Assembly (NCBI GenBank): GCA_945873105.1
Contig: CAMCBW010000021.1
Span: forward strand, 1-64,000
Direction of reading: 5' to 3'
DNA: 64,000 nt
Origin: Tangfeifania diversioriginum
GTDB lineage: Bacteria; Bacteroidota; Bacteroidia; Bacteroidales; Prolixibacteraceae
Every line of letters begins with the position of its first letter. The first letter of the stretch is position 1. The notes under the pieces are model-generated. The model ran no database searches and was not told where the DNA came from. It saw nothing but the letters and a program-made list of their open reading frames with translations. The translations under genes and the position numbers were made by a program. Below, in pieces: positions 46,208-55,539 of this stretch.

Positions 46208-47215
46208 ATGATAACAAAATTTATCAACGCAACAGACCAGATTACCCGCGAAACGTTGGAGGGTTATACCATGGCTTATGCCGACAAGGTAAAACTTGGA
46301 GGTGAGAATATCGTTGTTCGCGCTACCCCAAAAAGTATGGACAAGGTAGCCATCGTTACCCTGGGAGGTTCAGGCCATGAGCCTGCACTCAGTGGCTTTG
46401 TCGGAGAGGGAATGCTCGATTGTTCAGTGGTAGGCGATATCTTCGCTGCTCCGGGTGCACAACGCTTGTTCCAGGCGCTTCAGCTTTTCAAACGCGATGC
46501 AGGTATTTTGTTGGTAGTTCTCAACCACTCCGGGGATGTGATGAGTGCCAACATGGCCACGCAGTTGGCAGAACGTGCGGGCATCAAGGTGGTCAAGCTT
46601 TTGACCCACGAAGATATCAGCGCAGGGCTTGATGTACCGGATGAGGACCGGCGCGGACTGGCAGGATGTATCCCTTTGTACAAAATCATTGGTGCCGCGG
46701 CAGAGCAAGGGAAAAGCATTGAGGAGATTGCCGAGATCGGTGAGCGCTTCATTGGCCAGACAGCTACCCTTGCTGTGGCCATGCGTTCTTGTACCCATCC
46801 CCAAAATGGGGCAGTAATTGCCGAACTTCCGGAAGGGGAGATTGAAATCGGCATGGGCCAGCACGGAGAGGGTGGCGGTGGTCGCCAGATGCTGACTTCG
46901 GCCGACGATGTTGCATCGCAGATGATTACACAGCTCATGAGCAAGCTCAAACCGGCCAAGGGAGACAAGGTATTGCTGATCATCAACGGGGTAGGAGCAA
47001 CCACCCACATGGAGATGAGCATTGTTTTCCGCAAGGCTGCCATGCTGCTTGCCGAGAAGGGTGTTGTGGTTGCCGACGGAAAAATTACGGAGCTTCTCAC
47101 CGTGCAGGAGCAGGCAGGTTTCCAGATGATTCTTTCTATCCTGGATGAAGATCATGTTGAGCTGTTGAAAAATGCTCCTTCCAATGCTCCGTATTGGGTA
47201 AATATCGGCAAATAG
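46208..47215 (+). CDS. dhaK: dihydroxyacetone kinase-type subunit DhaK
   Basis: A 335-residue DhaK-family protein. It has GGSGHEPALSGFVGEGMLD (substrate loop), NHSGDVMSANMA and GMGQHGEGGG, where His219 corresponds to the histidine of E. coli DhaK (His218) that binds the carbonyl of the substrate covalently. DhaK binds dihydroxyacetone or other short ketoses for phosphorylation by DhaL. It is followed 24 nt later by dhaL. No DhaM phosphotransferase subunit is present, so the pair may use ATP directly or act on a different ketose such as an erythrulose-type sugar. Fold assignment is firm; substrate is open. Confidence 0.92.
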   Translation: MITKFINATDQITRETLEGYTMAYADKVKLGGENIVVRATPKSMDKVAIVTLGGSGHEPALSGFVGEGMLDCSVVGDIFAAPGAQRLFQALQLFKRDAGILLVVLNHSGDVMSANMATQLAERAGIKVVKLLTHEDISAGLDVPDEDRRGLAGCIPLYKIIGAAAEQGKSIEEIAEIGERFIGQTATLAVAMRSCTHPQNGAVIAELPEGEIEIGMGQHGEGGGGRQMLTSADDVASQMITQLMSKLKPAKGDKVLLIINGVGATTHMEMSIVFRKAAMLLAEKGVVVADGKITELLTVQEQAGFQMILSILDEDHVELLKNAPSNAPYWVNIGK

Positions 47216-47239
47216 CAACTTAACCAGTAGAGGAGAGGA

Positions 47240-47869
47240 ATGAATACAATTTCCACAGATCAGTTCAGGGCAATGCTCCAGACTGCATTGACACTTGTCA
47301 GGGAGAAGGAGAGCTATCTTTCACAACTGGATGCGGTGACCGGGGATGGCGACCATGGAACCGCCATTGTTGCGGCACTCAATGCTGCCATCACAGCCTC
47401 CGAAGCTGCGACCGATCTCAAGGCAATGTTCAATGACATTGGCTTTGGTATCATGCTCACCACCAGCGGGTCTACCAGTACACTGCTGGGAGGATTTTTC
47501 CTTGGGATGGCTGAGGGCATTGAAGGGGCTGAAGCAGATGCAGGGCAACTTAAAACCATGTTCAAGTCAGGGTTGGCTGGAGTGTCAAAAAATACAAAAG
47601 CGGCCGTTGGTGACAAGACAATGATGGATGCTTTGATGCCTGCTGTAACCGCAATGACAGGAACTGAGTCGGAGGATATTGCCGAAATACTTGCCGCTGG
47701 TGCCGCAGCTGCCCGGAAGGGAGCGGAGGCCACCATTGCCATGAAGGCCAACTTTGGCCGTGCTCGCAATTATGGGGAACGTTCCATCGGAACAATGGAT
47801 GCCGGTGCATCTTCCTGGGCAACCATTTTTGAAGCATTTGCAAGGCATACAGGGCCTTCAGCCAAGTAA
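47240..47869 (+). CDS. dhaL: dihydroxyacetone kinase-type subunit DhaL
   Basis: A 209-residue nucleotide-binding subunit. TGDGDHGTA (residues 35-43) supplies the Mg-binding aspartates, TTSGSTSTLLGGFF the phosphate loop, KTMMDALMPAV a helix typical of the family, and GRARNYGERSIGTMDAGASS the closing loop. Together with DhaK it phosphorylates a ketose bound to DhaK. In PTS-type systems DhaL holds ADP that is re-charged by DhaM; DhaM is missing here. An AGGAGAGG stretch lies immediately before the ATG (47231-47238), too close for an ordinary ribosome-binding site. A 147-nt gap without a gene follows. Confidence 0.92.
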   Translation: MNTISTDQFRAMLQTALTLVREKESYLSQLDAVTGDGDHGTAIVAALNAAITASEAATDLKAMFNDIGFGIMLTTSGSTSTLLGGFFLGMAEGIEGAEADAGQLKTMFKSGLAGVSKNTKAAVGDKTMMDALMPAVTAMTGTESEDIAEILAAGAAAARKGAEATIAMKANFGRARNYGERSIGTMDAGASSWATIFEAFARHTGPSAK

Positions 47870-48016
47870 CGACAAAAGTTGACCGAAATAGAAATTATCT
47901 GAACAAGCTGCCACAGGCTTCGGCATTGAGGTCCTCTGTTTTTTAGGAATCTTAGTTCCTCTGTGCAAAGTTGGCAGGTCACATTATCAATAGAAATCAA
48001 AATTAAAAAACAAGAA

Positions 48017-48895
48017 ATGGCTGATTTAGAAGGAAACAAAGAAAACCTCGACAAAGATTATGGAATTGGGATACCCGTTGAAACAACCGGATTCTTCCTC
48101 AAAGGACTCAACAACTGTGATTGGGGAATCAAAAACCGCATGTCGCGGATCTACAATCCCAAGACCGGCCGCACCGTGATGCTGGCATTTGACCATGGTT
48201 ACATCATGGGGCCAACCTCCGGTCTGGAACGGCTGGACCTTTCCATTACCCCTTTGATCGAATATGCGGATTCACTCATGTGTACCAGAGGTGCGCTGCG
48301 CTCGACAGTTCCACCTACCGCCGACAAACCCATCTGTTTGCGCTATTCGGCAGGAAGCAGCGTATTGACCTATCTCAACAACGAATGCACCATTGATGTG
48401 GAGGACGCGATCCGTATCAATGCCTCGGCCATGGCTGTAATGGTTGCCGTGGGTGACCCGCTCTACGAAGCAAAGACCATTGAAAACCTGGTTCGAACTG
48501 CCGATTACGGATACAAATATGGAATTCCTACACTGGGTGTCACCGCAGTAGGGAAGGAGATGGTTCGCGATGCACGTTACCTTGGAACAGCTACCCGTAT
48601 CTGTGCCGAGAATGGCGCGACTTTTGTCAAGACCTACCATTGTGAAAATTTCGAAAGGGTTGTCAATGGTTGTCCGGTTCCGATTGTTATTGCTGGTGGT
48701 AAAAAACTACCGGAGATTGAAGCGCTTGAACTTTGCTACATGGCGATCAACGATGGCGCTACCGGAGTGGACATGGGCCGTAATGTCTTCCAGGCAGAAC
48801 ATCCTGTTGCCATGATTCAGGCTGTCAGGGCGGTTGTACACGACAACCTTACTCCTGCGCAGGCACTTGAACTGTACAATGATTTAAAATCATAA
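48017..48895 (+). CDS. LsrF/DhnA-type class I aldolase or thiolase
   Basis: A 292-residue TIM-barrel protein from ATG 48017; a longer frame from 47963 adds an unlikely 18-residue leader. It matches LsrF-type class I aldolases in length and in GRTVMLAFDHGYIMGP, MAVMVAVGD, FVKTYHCENF (Schiff-base Lys205, cf. Lys203 of E. coli LsrF) and PIVIAGGKKLP. The end has DGATGVDMGRNVFQ, the phosphate-binding loop. LsrF cleaves a phosphorylated C5 dione to give DHAP and acetyl-CoA; DhnA-type relatives are fructose-bisphosphate aldolases. Downstream of a DhaKL kinase it would cleave the ketose phosphate produced. It is separated by only 15 nt from the next cytochrome gene. Confidence 0.88.
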   Translation: MADLEGNKENLDKDYGIGIPVETTGFFLKGLNNCDWGIKNRMSRIYNPKTGRTVMLAFDHGYIMGPTSGLERLDLSITPLIEYADSLMCTRGALRSTVPPTADKPICLRYSAGSSVLTYLNNECTIDVEDAIRINASAMAVMVAVGDPLYEAKTIENLVRTADYGYKYGIPTLGVTAVGKEMVRDARYLGTATRICAENGATFVKTYHCENFERVVNGCPVPIVIAGGKKLPEIEALELCYMAINDGATGVDMGRNVFQAEHPVAMIQAVRAVVHDNLTPAQALELYNDLKS

Positions 48896-48910
48896 CATAA
48901 CAATAGGGTC

Positions 48911-51900
48911 ATGAAGAAAGTAGTATTTTCCGTTTTGGTGCTTTTTGTCACCATTACCTGGAGCGCAGCACAAACCGACTCAAGGTTGAAAACAGATGCC
49001 CAGTGGCTCAATGCGGCCAATGTAAGGGCTGCCTTTGAGGATATGCGCAAAATCAAGGGGTATGATGCTGCCAAATTCGAGCTTAAGGTCAAAGAGTTGG
49101 AAGAGCTGTGTAAACCAGGATTTGAAGGTGTTGCAACCGCTAACCCGGAAATTCAGTTGCGTGCAACGAAGGCCATTGCATTGAAACGGGAAATATTGCT
49201 ATCGAACCCATTGCTCGATGGGGACAAAATCATCGTGGGTCGTTACATCCTCAAAGGAGGTGCACGAAAGGTCAATACCAGTGCAATGGGAACCCAGTCG
49301 AACAACTGGACCAACCAGACTTCTGCCCCCAGGGGAGGTTTCAATGCCGAGATTGCCGAGCTAACCAATTTGCGCGGGGAGATAAATAGCAGGTCAATTT
49401 TCATTCCAGGGAATGGCTCCTCCGTGGCTGATCTGTTGCTCCACTGGGATGGAGAAAGGATATTGTTCAGCGCGGTTGATGAAAACAAGCGGTGGAATGT
49501 ATTCGAGGTTAAGACCGATGGAACAGGATTTCGCAAAGTAATCAATGTTGATGAGCCGGATCTTGAATTTTTTGATGCTACCTATCTTCCGGATGGCCGG
49601 ATTATTGCCGTATCGAACATCGGTTACCAGGGAGTTCCCTGCGTCGGAGGCAGCGATGCCGTTGGCAATTTGGTAAGCTATGATCCGAAAACCAATGCCT
49701 TGAGACGCATGACTTTTGACCAGGATGCCAACTGGCATCCGACGGTGATGAACAATGGCCGGATCATGTATGTCCGTTGGGAGTACACCGACCTGACCCA
49801 TTACTGCTCCCGCATTGTCATGCATGCCAATCCCGACGGGACGGATACCAGGGCTCTCTATGGGAGTGGATCGTGGTTTCCCAACAGCACCTTCGACGTA
49901 AAGCCAATCCCGGGAGGGAATACCACCTTTGTTGGGATCATCTCCGGACACCACGGTGTCGCACGTTCTGGTCGGATGATGCTATTTGATCCGGCGAAAA
50001 GCCGTAAGGAAGAGCAGGGAATGATCAATGAATTTCCCTTCAGCAAAAGGAAAATTATTCCCCTGGTCAAAGATGGTTTGGTAAATGGTGTCTGGCCTCA
50101 GTTTATCAAACCCTTTCCGCTCAGTGACAAATACTATCTCGTTACCGCTAAGCTGGATTCCAGCTCCTTATGGGGTATTTATCTGATTGATTCCTTTGAC
50201 AACCTAACCCTGTTGGCAGAATATGAAGGGGAAGGATTGATTCAGCCCATTTTGGTAAAAAAACGTCCTGTTCCCCCGGCCATTCCTGATAAGATTAAAC
50301 CTGCCGAAAAAAACGCTACAATTTTTATCCAGGATATCTACGAAGGAGAGGGATTACCGGGTGTGCCGCGTGGTACAGTGAAGCAGCTGCGTATCCTGGC
50401 CTATGAATATGCCTATCTGCGTTCCCCCTCCAACCACATCGCCCAGGGTATTCAGAGCGGTTGGGACATCAAGCGCCTGCTGGGTACGATACCCGTAGAG
50501 GAAGATGGCTCAGTCATTTTTACGGTGCCAGCCAATACCCCCATATCCATTCAGCCGCTCGACAGCGAAGGTCGTGCCCTGCAATGGATGAGAAGCTGGT
50601 TGAGCGCCATGCCGGGTGAAATTGTATCCTGCGTGGGATGCCATGAGAACCAGAACTCCATGCCCATGCCGAAGCGCGTATTGGCCTCGATGAAGCCACC
50701 GCAACCAATCCATCCACCCGAGGGGGGTGTGCGGCCTTTTACTTTTGAACTGGAAATCCAACCCATTCTCGACCGCGCCTGCGTGGCCTGTCACGATGGT
50801 TCAATGAAATTGGATTTCAGGGGCGGAATACCAGTAGAATCTCCTTCCAACATGGGAAAAATGCGGTTGACCAAGAGCTACCTGGCTTTTCATCCCTACG
50901 TAAACCGCCAGGGACCCGAGGCAGATATCGCCGTGATGAAGCCCTATGAATACCATGCATCCACCAGCGAGATTGTCAAAATACTGAAGCGTGGTCACGG
51001 TGGTGTAACGCTGACTGACAAGGAGTGGCGTACCCTTTACAACTGGATTGATTTCAACGCCCCCTACCACGGCGCATTTGCGGCAAATCCTGATAAGTTT
51101 TACTCCTGCGAAAACCAAGTAACCCGGAGAAGGGAATTGACCAACAAATATGCCAACAATGCCGGGGTCGACTGGCCACAGGAGATCCGGGATTTTGCGC
51201 TTTATCTTGAGAAACAGGGTAAGCCGGTTCCATACAAACCTGAACCTGTTGCGAAACCGGTCTATGAAACCGTTGTTGTCAAGGGATTTCCATTTAACCC
51301 AGCGCCTGTTGAGCGCAAAAGCCTTGAGATTGCCCCGGGAGTCAGGATAAATTTCGCAAGAATACCGGCGGGAACGTTCGTAATGGGCAACAACAGCCGT
51401 GGCAAGCTTAATGCCCCAGCCTCCAAAGTCAGGATAGAAAAGGCCTTCTGGATGGCAGAGACGGAGCTGACCAATGAACAATACAACGTGATTTTCCCGG
51501 AGCACAACAGCCGGTACATTGCGCAGTTCTGGAAAGATCACGTAAATCCGGGCTATCCAGCCAACAGGCCGACCCAACCCGTAATCCGCATCTCCTGGAA
51601 CCAGGCCAATGCATACTGTGCCAAGTTGGGAGAGAAGATCAAAGCTAAAATCAAGCTGCCCACCGAAGCTCAATGGGAATGGGCCGCCCGGGCAGGCAGT
51701 GAGACCGATTTCTGGTTTGGAAAATCGGACAGTGATTTTGCTTCCTACGAAAACCTTGCCGATAAACAGCTTTCAAAAATGGCAGTGAGCGGGGTAGATC
51801 CCCAACCCATGAAGGAGGACAATCCAAGCTTCCCATTTTATGACTATTTGCCAAGGAACCGCTCGGTAGATGATGGCAGCATGATTGTGACCGATGTGGC

Positions 51901-52141
51901 CAAATACAAGCCAAATCCGTGGGGTCTCTACGACATCTATGGCAATGTGGCAGAATGGACCCGCAGCGATTTCGCGCCATACCCCTACAAGCAGGATGCC
52001 ATTTCGGCTGATCAGCAAAAGGTTATTCGGGGAGGTTCATGGATCGATCGCCCAAAGAATGCAACCTCTTACATCCGAAACAGTTATTATGCCTGGCAAC
52101 CTGCCAACAATGTAGGATTTAGAATCATCATGGAAGATTAG
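48911..52141 (+). CDS. propeller / di-haem / FGE-like fusion protein A
   Basis: A 1,076-residue exported protein with signal peptide (about 1-21). Residues ~160-480 form a TolB/hydrazine-synthase-alpha-like propeller (LLHWDGERILFSA, FDATYLPDGRIIAVSN, YVRWEYTDLTHY, GHHGVARSGRMM). Two c-type haem motifs follow: CVGCH at 574-578 and CVACH at 624-628. Residues ~815-1076 are an FGE-sulfatase (SUMF1-type) fold (IPAGTFVMGNNS, LPTEAQWEWAARAG, GNVAEWT, VIRGGSWIDR). The two cysteines that FGE needs for formylglycine formation are absent at the C-terminus, so this module is not a normal sulfatase-activating enzyme. The propeller/di-haem layout recalls the hydrazine synthase alpha subunit, but no anammox context exists. 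Function unknown. Confidence 0.85.
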   Translation: MKKVVFSVLVLFVTITWSAAQTDSRLKTDAQWLNAANVRAAFEDMRKIKGYDAAKFELKVKELEELCKPGFEGVATANPEIQLRATKAIALKREILLSNPLLDGDKIIVGRYILKGGARKVNTSAMGTQSNNWTNQTSAPRGGFNAEIAELTNLRGEINSRSIFIPGNGSSVADLLLHWDGERILFSAVDENKRWNVFEVKTDGTGFRKVINVDEPDLEFFDATYLPDGRIIAVSNIGYQGVPCVGGSDAVGNLVSYDPKTNALRRMTFDQDANWHPTVMNNGRIMYVRWEYTDLTHYCSRIVMHANPDGTDTRALYGSGSWFPNSTFDVKPIPGGNTTFVGIISGHHGVARSGRMMLFDPAKSRKEEQGMINEFPFSKRKIIPLVKDGLVNGVWPQFIKPFPLSDKYYLVTAKLDSSSLWGIYLIDSFDNLTLLAEYEGEGLIQPILVKKRPVPPAIPDKIKPAEKNATIFIQDIYEGEGLPGVPRGTVKQLRILAYEYAYLRSPSNHIAQGIQSGWDIKRLLGTIPVEEDGSVIFTVPANTPISIQPLDSEGRALQWMRSWLSAMPGEIVSCVGCHENQNSMPMPKRVLASMKPPQPIHPPEGGVRPFTFELEIQPILDRACVACHDGSMKLDFRGGIPVESPSNMGKMRLTKSYLAFHPYVNRQGPEADIAVMKPYEYHASTSEIVKILKRGHGGVTLTDKEWRTLYNWIDFNAPYHGAFAANPDKFYSCENQVTRRRELTNKYANNAGVDWPQEIRDFALYLEKQGKPVPYKPEPVAKPVYETVVVKGFPFNPAPVERKSLEIAPGVRINFARIPAGTFVMGNNSRGKLNAPASKVRIEKAFWMAETELTNEQYNVIFPEHNSRYIAQFWKDHVNPGYPANRPTQPVIRISWNQANAYCAKLGEKIKAKIKLPTEAQWEWAARAGSETDFWFGKSDSDFASYENLADKQLSKMAVSGVDPQPMKEDNPSFPFYDYLPRNRSVDDGSMIVTDVAKYKPNPWGLYDIYGNVAEWTRSDFAPYPYKQDAISADQQKVIRGGSWIDRPKNATSYIRNSYYAWQPANNVGFRIIMED

Positions 52142-52162
52142 TCAACATCTAAAACACAGATT

Positions 52163-55100
52163 ATGATCAGACCAGGCCAATTCTTTGGTGCCATATTGCT
52201 TGCCATGGTAAGCATTGGTGGAATTTCGGCACAAACAGCAGAAAGCGATTTGATCAACCGATTGCGGTTTTACGAAGCCAGGCAATGCCGGATGTCGGTA
52301 GAGCTGCTTCAGAAAAGTTTTCCGGACACTTACATCCTGCCTGGAAACTGGGAAACCACCCTCGACCAGTTGGAAAAATCCCGTACCACCATCCTCTCCA
52401 AAATTGGTGCAGGAGACAAGACAGTCATGGCCGATGCCGAAAAACTGCTCATTTCCCTGGATGCAATTTTCAAGGCAAATCCATTGATCCGTGAGAAGCA
52501 GTTAGGGGCAGTCAGACGCGAGCTGGGCAAAAGAGCCCGAAATGCTGTCAACGGTACGCTGGGCGTTGGACCATCCAACTTCCAAAACAATTCAGAGTTA
52601 CCCAAAAAAGGATGGAGCAATCAGCTGGTCACCCTTCGGATCTCCAACGGCAAAACTGTTCAGCAGACCCTTTTTACTCCCGCTTCGGATGTACTGATCT
52701 CGGATCCTGAACCCCATTTTAGTGCAGGAAGGATCCTTTTCTCCTCCATCGGCAGCAACGACCGCTGGCACCTTTTTGAACTGGATGTTACGAGCGGCAG
52801 GGCGGTTCAGGTGACGCCAGATGCTTACAGGGATTTCGACAGTTTTGATGGCTGCTATACGGCTGACGACCGCTTTGTATTCTGTTCGACCGGTACATTT
52901 CTCGGATTGCCCTGTACCCATGGAGGCCATAAAATGTCAGGCCTGTTTTCCTATGATCCAAAGAGTGGAAAGACAAGGCAATTGACCTACGATCAGGACA
53001 GCAACTGGGGCCCGGTGGTAATGAACAATGGTCAGATACTCTACCAGCGCTGGGAATACGCCGATTTGCCGCATTCCAATTCGCGTATCCTGTTCACCAT
53101 GAATCCCGACGGAACCACACAAAGGGCCTATTATGGATCCAACTCCTATTTTCCGGCAGCCTTCTTCAACTCCCGCCCCATACCCGGCCACAACAGTGCC
53201 ATCATAGGGACTGCCTCGGGTCACCACAGCATCGCCCGCGCAGGACGATTGCTGGTGATCGATCCGATGGTGGGGGAAAAGGAGGCAGAGGGGGTAGTTG
53301 CCGAGATCCCATACTATGGAATCAAGGTGCAACCTTCCGAAAGGGATAGATTGCCGGATGGTGTTTTCCCCCAGTTTTTGCAGCCTTTTCCACTCAGCGA
53401 CAAGTATTTTGTAGTATCGATGCGGGCCACCGAACAGTCGCTTTGGGGTATTTACCTCGTGGATATTTACAACAATATAACACTATTGGCAGAAGAGGAG
53501 AATTGTGCTTTTGTAGAACCTTTTCTGCTTGAAAAGAGAAAGACTCCTCCCGTCATTCCTGACCACATCAATACGGAAAGCGCCACGGCCAATGTATTTA
53601 TTCAGGACATCTACATGGGCGACGGGCTGAAAGGTATTCCCCGCGGAACGGTCAAAAAACTGCGCATCGGAAACTATAGTTTCAGTCCGCTGGGACAAGG
53701 GGGTATCCTGGGTACCCTTGGGGTCGATGGCCCGTGGGACATCAAACGAATCATGGGTACCGTCAATGTGGAAGAGGATGGTTCTGCCATGTTTACCATT
53801 CCTGCCAATACTCCCGTGTTTGTCCAGCCACTCGATGGGGAAGGCAAGGCCCTGCAGGTAATGCGGAGCTGGTTTACAGGAATGCCGGGCGAAACTGTTT
53901 CCTGCCTGGGCTGCCACGAATCCCGCAAGAGCATTCCGGTCCCCAAAGCAAGTATGGCAACGAGGAAAAAACCTCAACCCATCCAGGAGTGGTATGGAAA
54001 AGAACGCGGCTTTAGTTACCGGCATGAAGTGCAGCCGGTACTCGATAAGTATTGCATCTCCTGCCACGATGGCTCCCGCCCCGACCGCCCCTACCTGAAA
54101 GGTGATACAATGATTACCGACTGGAAGTCTGATATTGCTGGAAGTCTGAACAAAGAGAGAGGGGGTGGTCATTTTTCCCAGTCCTATGCCAATCTCCACA
54201 GATATGTTCGCCGGCCGGGTATCGAGAGTGACATGCACATGCTCACACCCATGGAGTTCCATGCAGATCAGACCGAATTGATGCAGTTGCTCGCGAAAGG
54301 TCACCACCACGTGGTATTGGACAAGGAAGCCATCGAAAAGCTCTCCTGCTGGATCGACTACAATGCTCCCTTTCACGGCCGGCGTTCAGATATTCCGGAT
54401 TACAATAAGACAGCAGCAGGTATCGCGCTTCGCAGCCAATACCTGGAATTATTTGGCGCGCCAAAGACTGACTTCGAATCCCTTCCTGACATTCCCCGGG
54501 ATATCCAACCGGTTGTACCTGAAAAGCGCGAAATTCCAAAAGGAGAGAGCTCGTTGAAGGGATGGCCGTTAACAGATGCCAACAATGTACAGCTGGCACT
54601 GGGATATTTTCAAAGAAAAATAGCTATCGCTGAAGGTGTTACCCTTGAACTGGTGAAAATTCCGGCAGGACAATTTATCATGGGAAGTGAGAACCAGCCG
54701 GATGAAATGCCTCAGACCAAAGTCAGCATAGCGAAGAGTTTCTGGATCGGACGATTCGAGATCACCAACAGTCAATTCCGTGCGTTCGATCCTGCACACG
54801 ACAGCCGTGATGAAGACCGGCACGGATACCAGTTTGGCAGGAGAGGGTATCCAACGAACCATCCCGATCAGCCGGCAGTGCGCATATCCTGGCAACAGGC
54901 CATGGATTTCTGCAAATGGCTGAGTGAAAAAACAGGGAAGAAATTCAACCTTCCGTCTGAATCACAATGGGAATGGGCTTGCCGTGCAGGACAATCAACA
55001 CCCTACTCTTTCGGGAAATGGGGGGCTGACTTCAGCAAATATGCCAACCTGGGAGATATTACGTTGAAGGAGTATGCCGCCTGCACTGCCTACAAAAATT

Positions 55101-55462
55101 ATGAGAGCGTACGGATCATCGACAATGCCAGCAAATACGACGATTGGGTTCCCCGCGATACCCTTTACGATGACCGGGGATTTGTTGCCCGGCAGGTAGG
55201 GAGCTACCGGCTTAACGCCTGGGAGTTGTACGATACCCACGGAAATGTATGGGAATGGACACTTTCAAAATACAGACCCTATCCCTATAACGACAATGAC
55301 GGCAGGAATGATGCAGGGGCAGATGGATTGTCCAAACGCGTGGTGCGTGGCGGATCCTGGTACGATCGTCCCTACCGGGGAACCTCCTCCTTCAGGCTCT
55401 TCTACCGCGATTACCAGAAAGTATTCAATGTAGGATTTCGCGTTGTGCTGATGGAGGATTAA
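52163..55462 (+). CDS. propeller / di-haem / FGE-like fusion protein B (paralogue of A)
   Basis: A 1,099-residue exported protein with the same build as its neighbour: signal peptide (about 1-23); propeller with FSAGRILFSSIGSNDRW, FDGCYTADDRFVFCS, YQRWEYADLPHSN and GHHSIARAGRLL; haem motifs CLGCH at 581-585 and CISCH at 631-635; and an FGE-like domain from ~828 (IPAGQFIMGSE, LPSESQWEWACRAG, GNVWEWTLS, VVRGGSWYDR). Again the FGE catalytic cysteine pair is missing. A and B are 21 nt apart and clearly homologous along their length but diverged, so they may form a heterodimer. A redox or binding role in the periplasm is inferred. Confidence 0.85.
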   Translation: MIRPGQFFGAILLAMVSIGGISAQTAESDLINRLRFYEARQCRMSVELLQKSFPDTYILPGNWETTLDQLEKSRTTILSKIGAGDKTVMADAEKLLISLDAIFKANPLIREKQLGAVRRELGKRARNAVNGTLGVGPSNFQNNSELPKKGWSNQLVTLRISNGKTVQQTLFTPASDVLISDPEPHFSAGRILFSSIGSNDRWHLFELDVTSGRAVQVTPDAYRDFDSFDGCYTADDRFVFCSTGTFLGLPCTHGGHKMSGLFSYDPKSGKTRQLTYDQDSNWGPVVMNNGQILYQRWEYADLPHSNSRILFTMNPDGTTQRAYYGSNSYFPAAFFNSRPIPGHNSAIIGTASGHHSIARAGRLLVIDPMVGEKEAEGVVAEIPYYGIKVQPSERDRLPDGVFPQFLQPFPLSDKYFVVSMRATEQSLWGIYLVDIYNNITLLAEEENCAFVEPFLLEKRKTPPVIPDHINTESATANVFIQDIYMGDGLKGIPRGTVKKLRIGNYSFSPLGQGGILGTLGVDGPWDIKRIMGTVNVEEDGSAMFTIPANTPVFVQPLDGEGKALQVMRSWFTGMPGETVSCLGCHESRKSIPVPKASMATRKKPQPIQEWYGKERGFSYRHEVQPVLDKYCISCHDGSRPDRPYLKGDTMITDWKSDIAGSLNKERGGGHFSQSYANLHRYVRRPGIESDMHMLTPMEFHADQTELMQLLAKGHHHVVLDKEAIEKLSCWIDYNAPFHGRRSDIPDYNKTAAGIALRSQYLELFGAPKTDFESLPDIPRDIQPVVPEKREIPKGESSLKGWPLTDANNVQLALGYFQRKIAIAEGVTLELVKIPAGQFIMGSENQPDEMPQTKVSIAKSFWIGRFEITNSQFRAFDPAHDSRDEDRHGYQFGRRGYPTNHPDQPAVRISWQQAMDFCKWLSEKTGKKFNLPSESQWEWACRAGQSTPYSFGKWGADFSKYANLGDITLKEYAACTAYKNYESVRIIDNASKYDDWVPRDTLYDDRGFVARQVGSYRLNAWELYDTHGNVWEWTLSKYRPYPYNDNDGRNDAGADGLSKRVVRGGSWYDRPYRGTSSFRLFYRDYQKVFNVGFRVVLMED

Positions 55463-55539
55463 GAAAAATTAAATTTAAACAGTGTCTAAGTAGGACGAAG
55501 AATTAATGCCGTATTTCTCAAATAATTGATCAGTCAAAA

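Noticed and set aside
51358-52141. Formylglycine-generating enzyme for sulfatases
   Set aside because: The C-terminal catalytic cysteine pair is absent and no sulfatase gene exists in the window.
53483-54376. 297-aa minus-strand ORF
   Set aside because: Antisense to the haem region of fusion protein B; no signal or domain of its own.
48911-55462. Hydrazine synthase of an anammox organism
   Set aside because: Only the propeller/di-haem layout is shared. No beta or gamma subunits or nitrogen genes are present, and the C-terminal FGE fold is foreign to hydrazine synthase.
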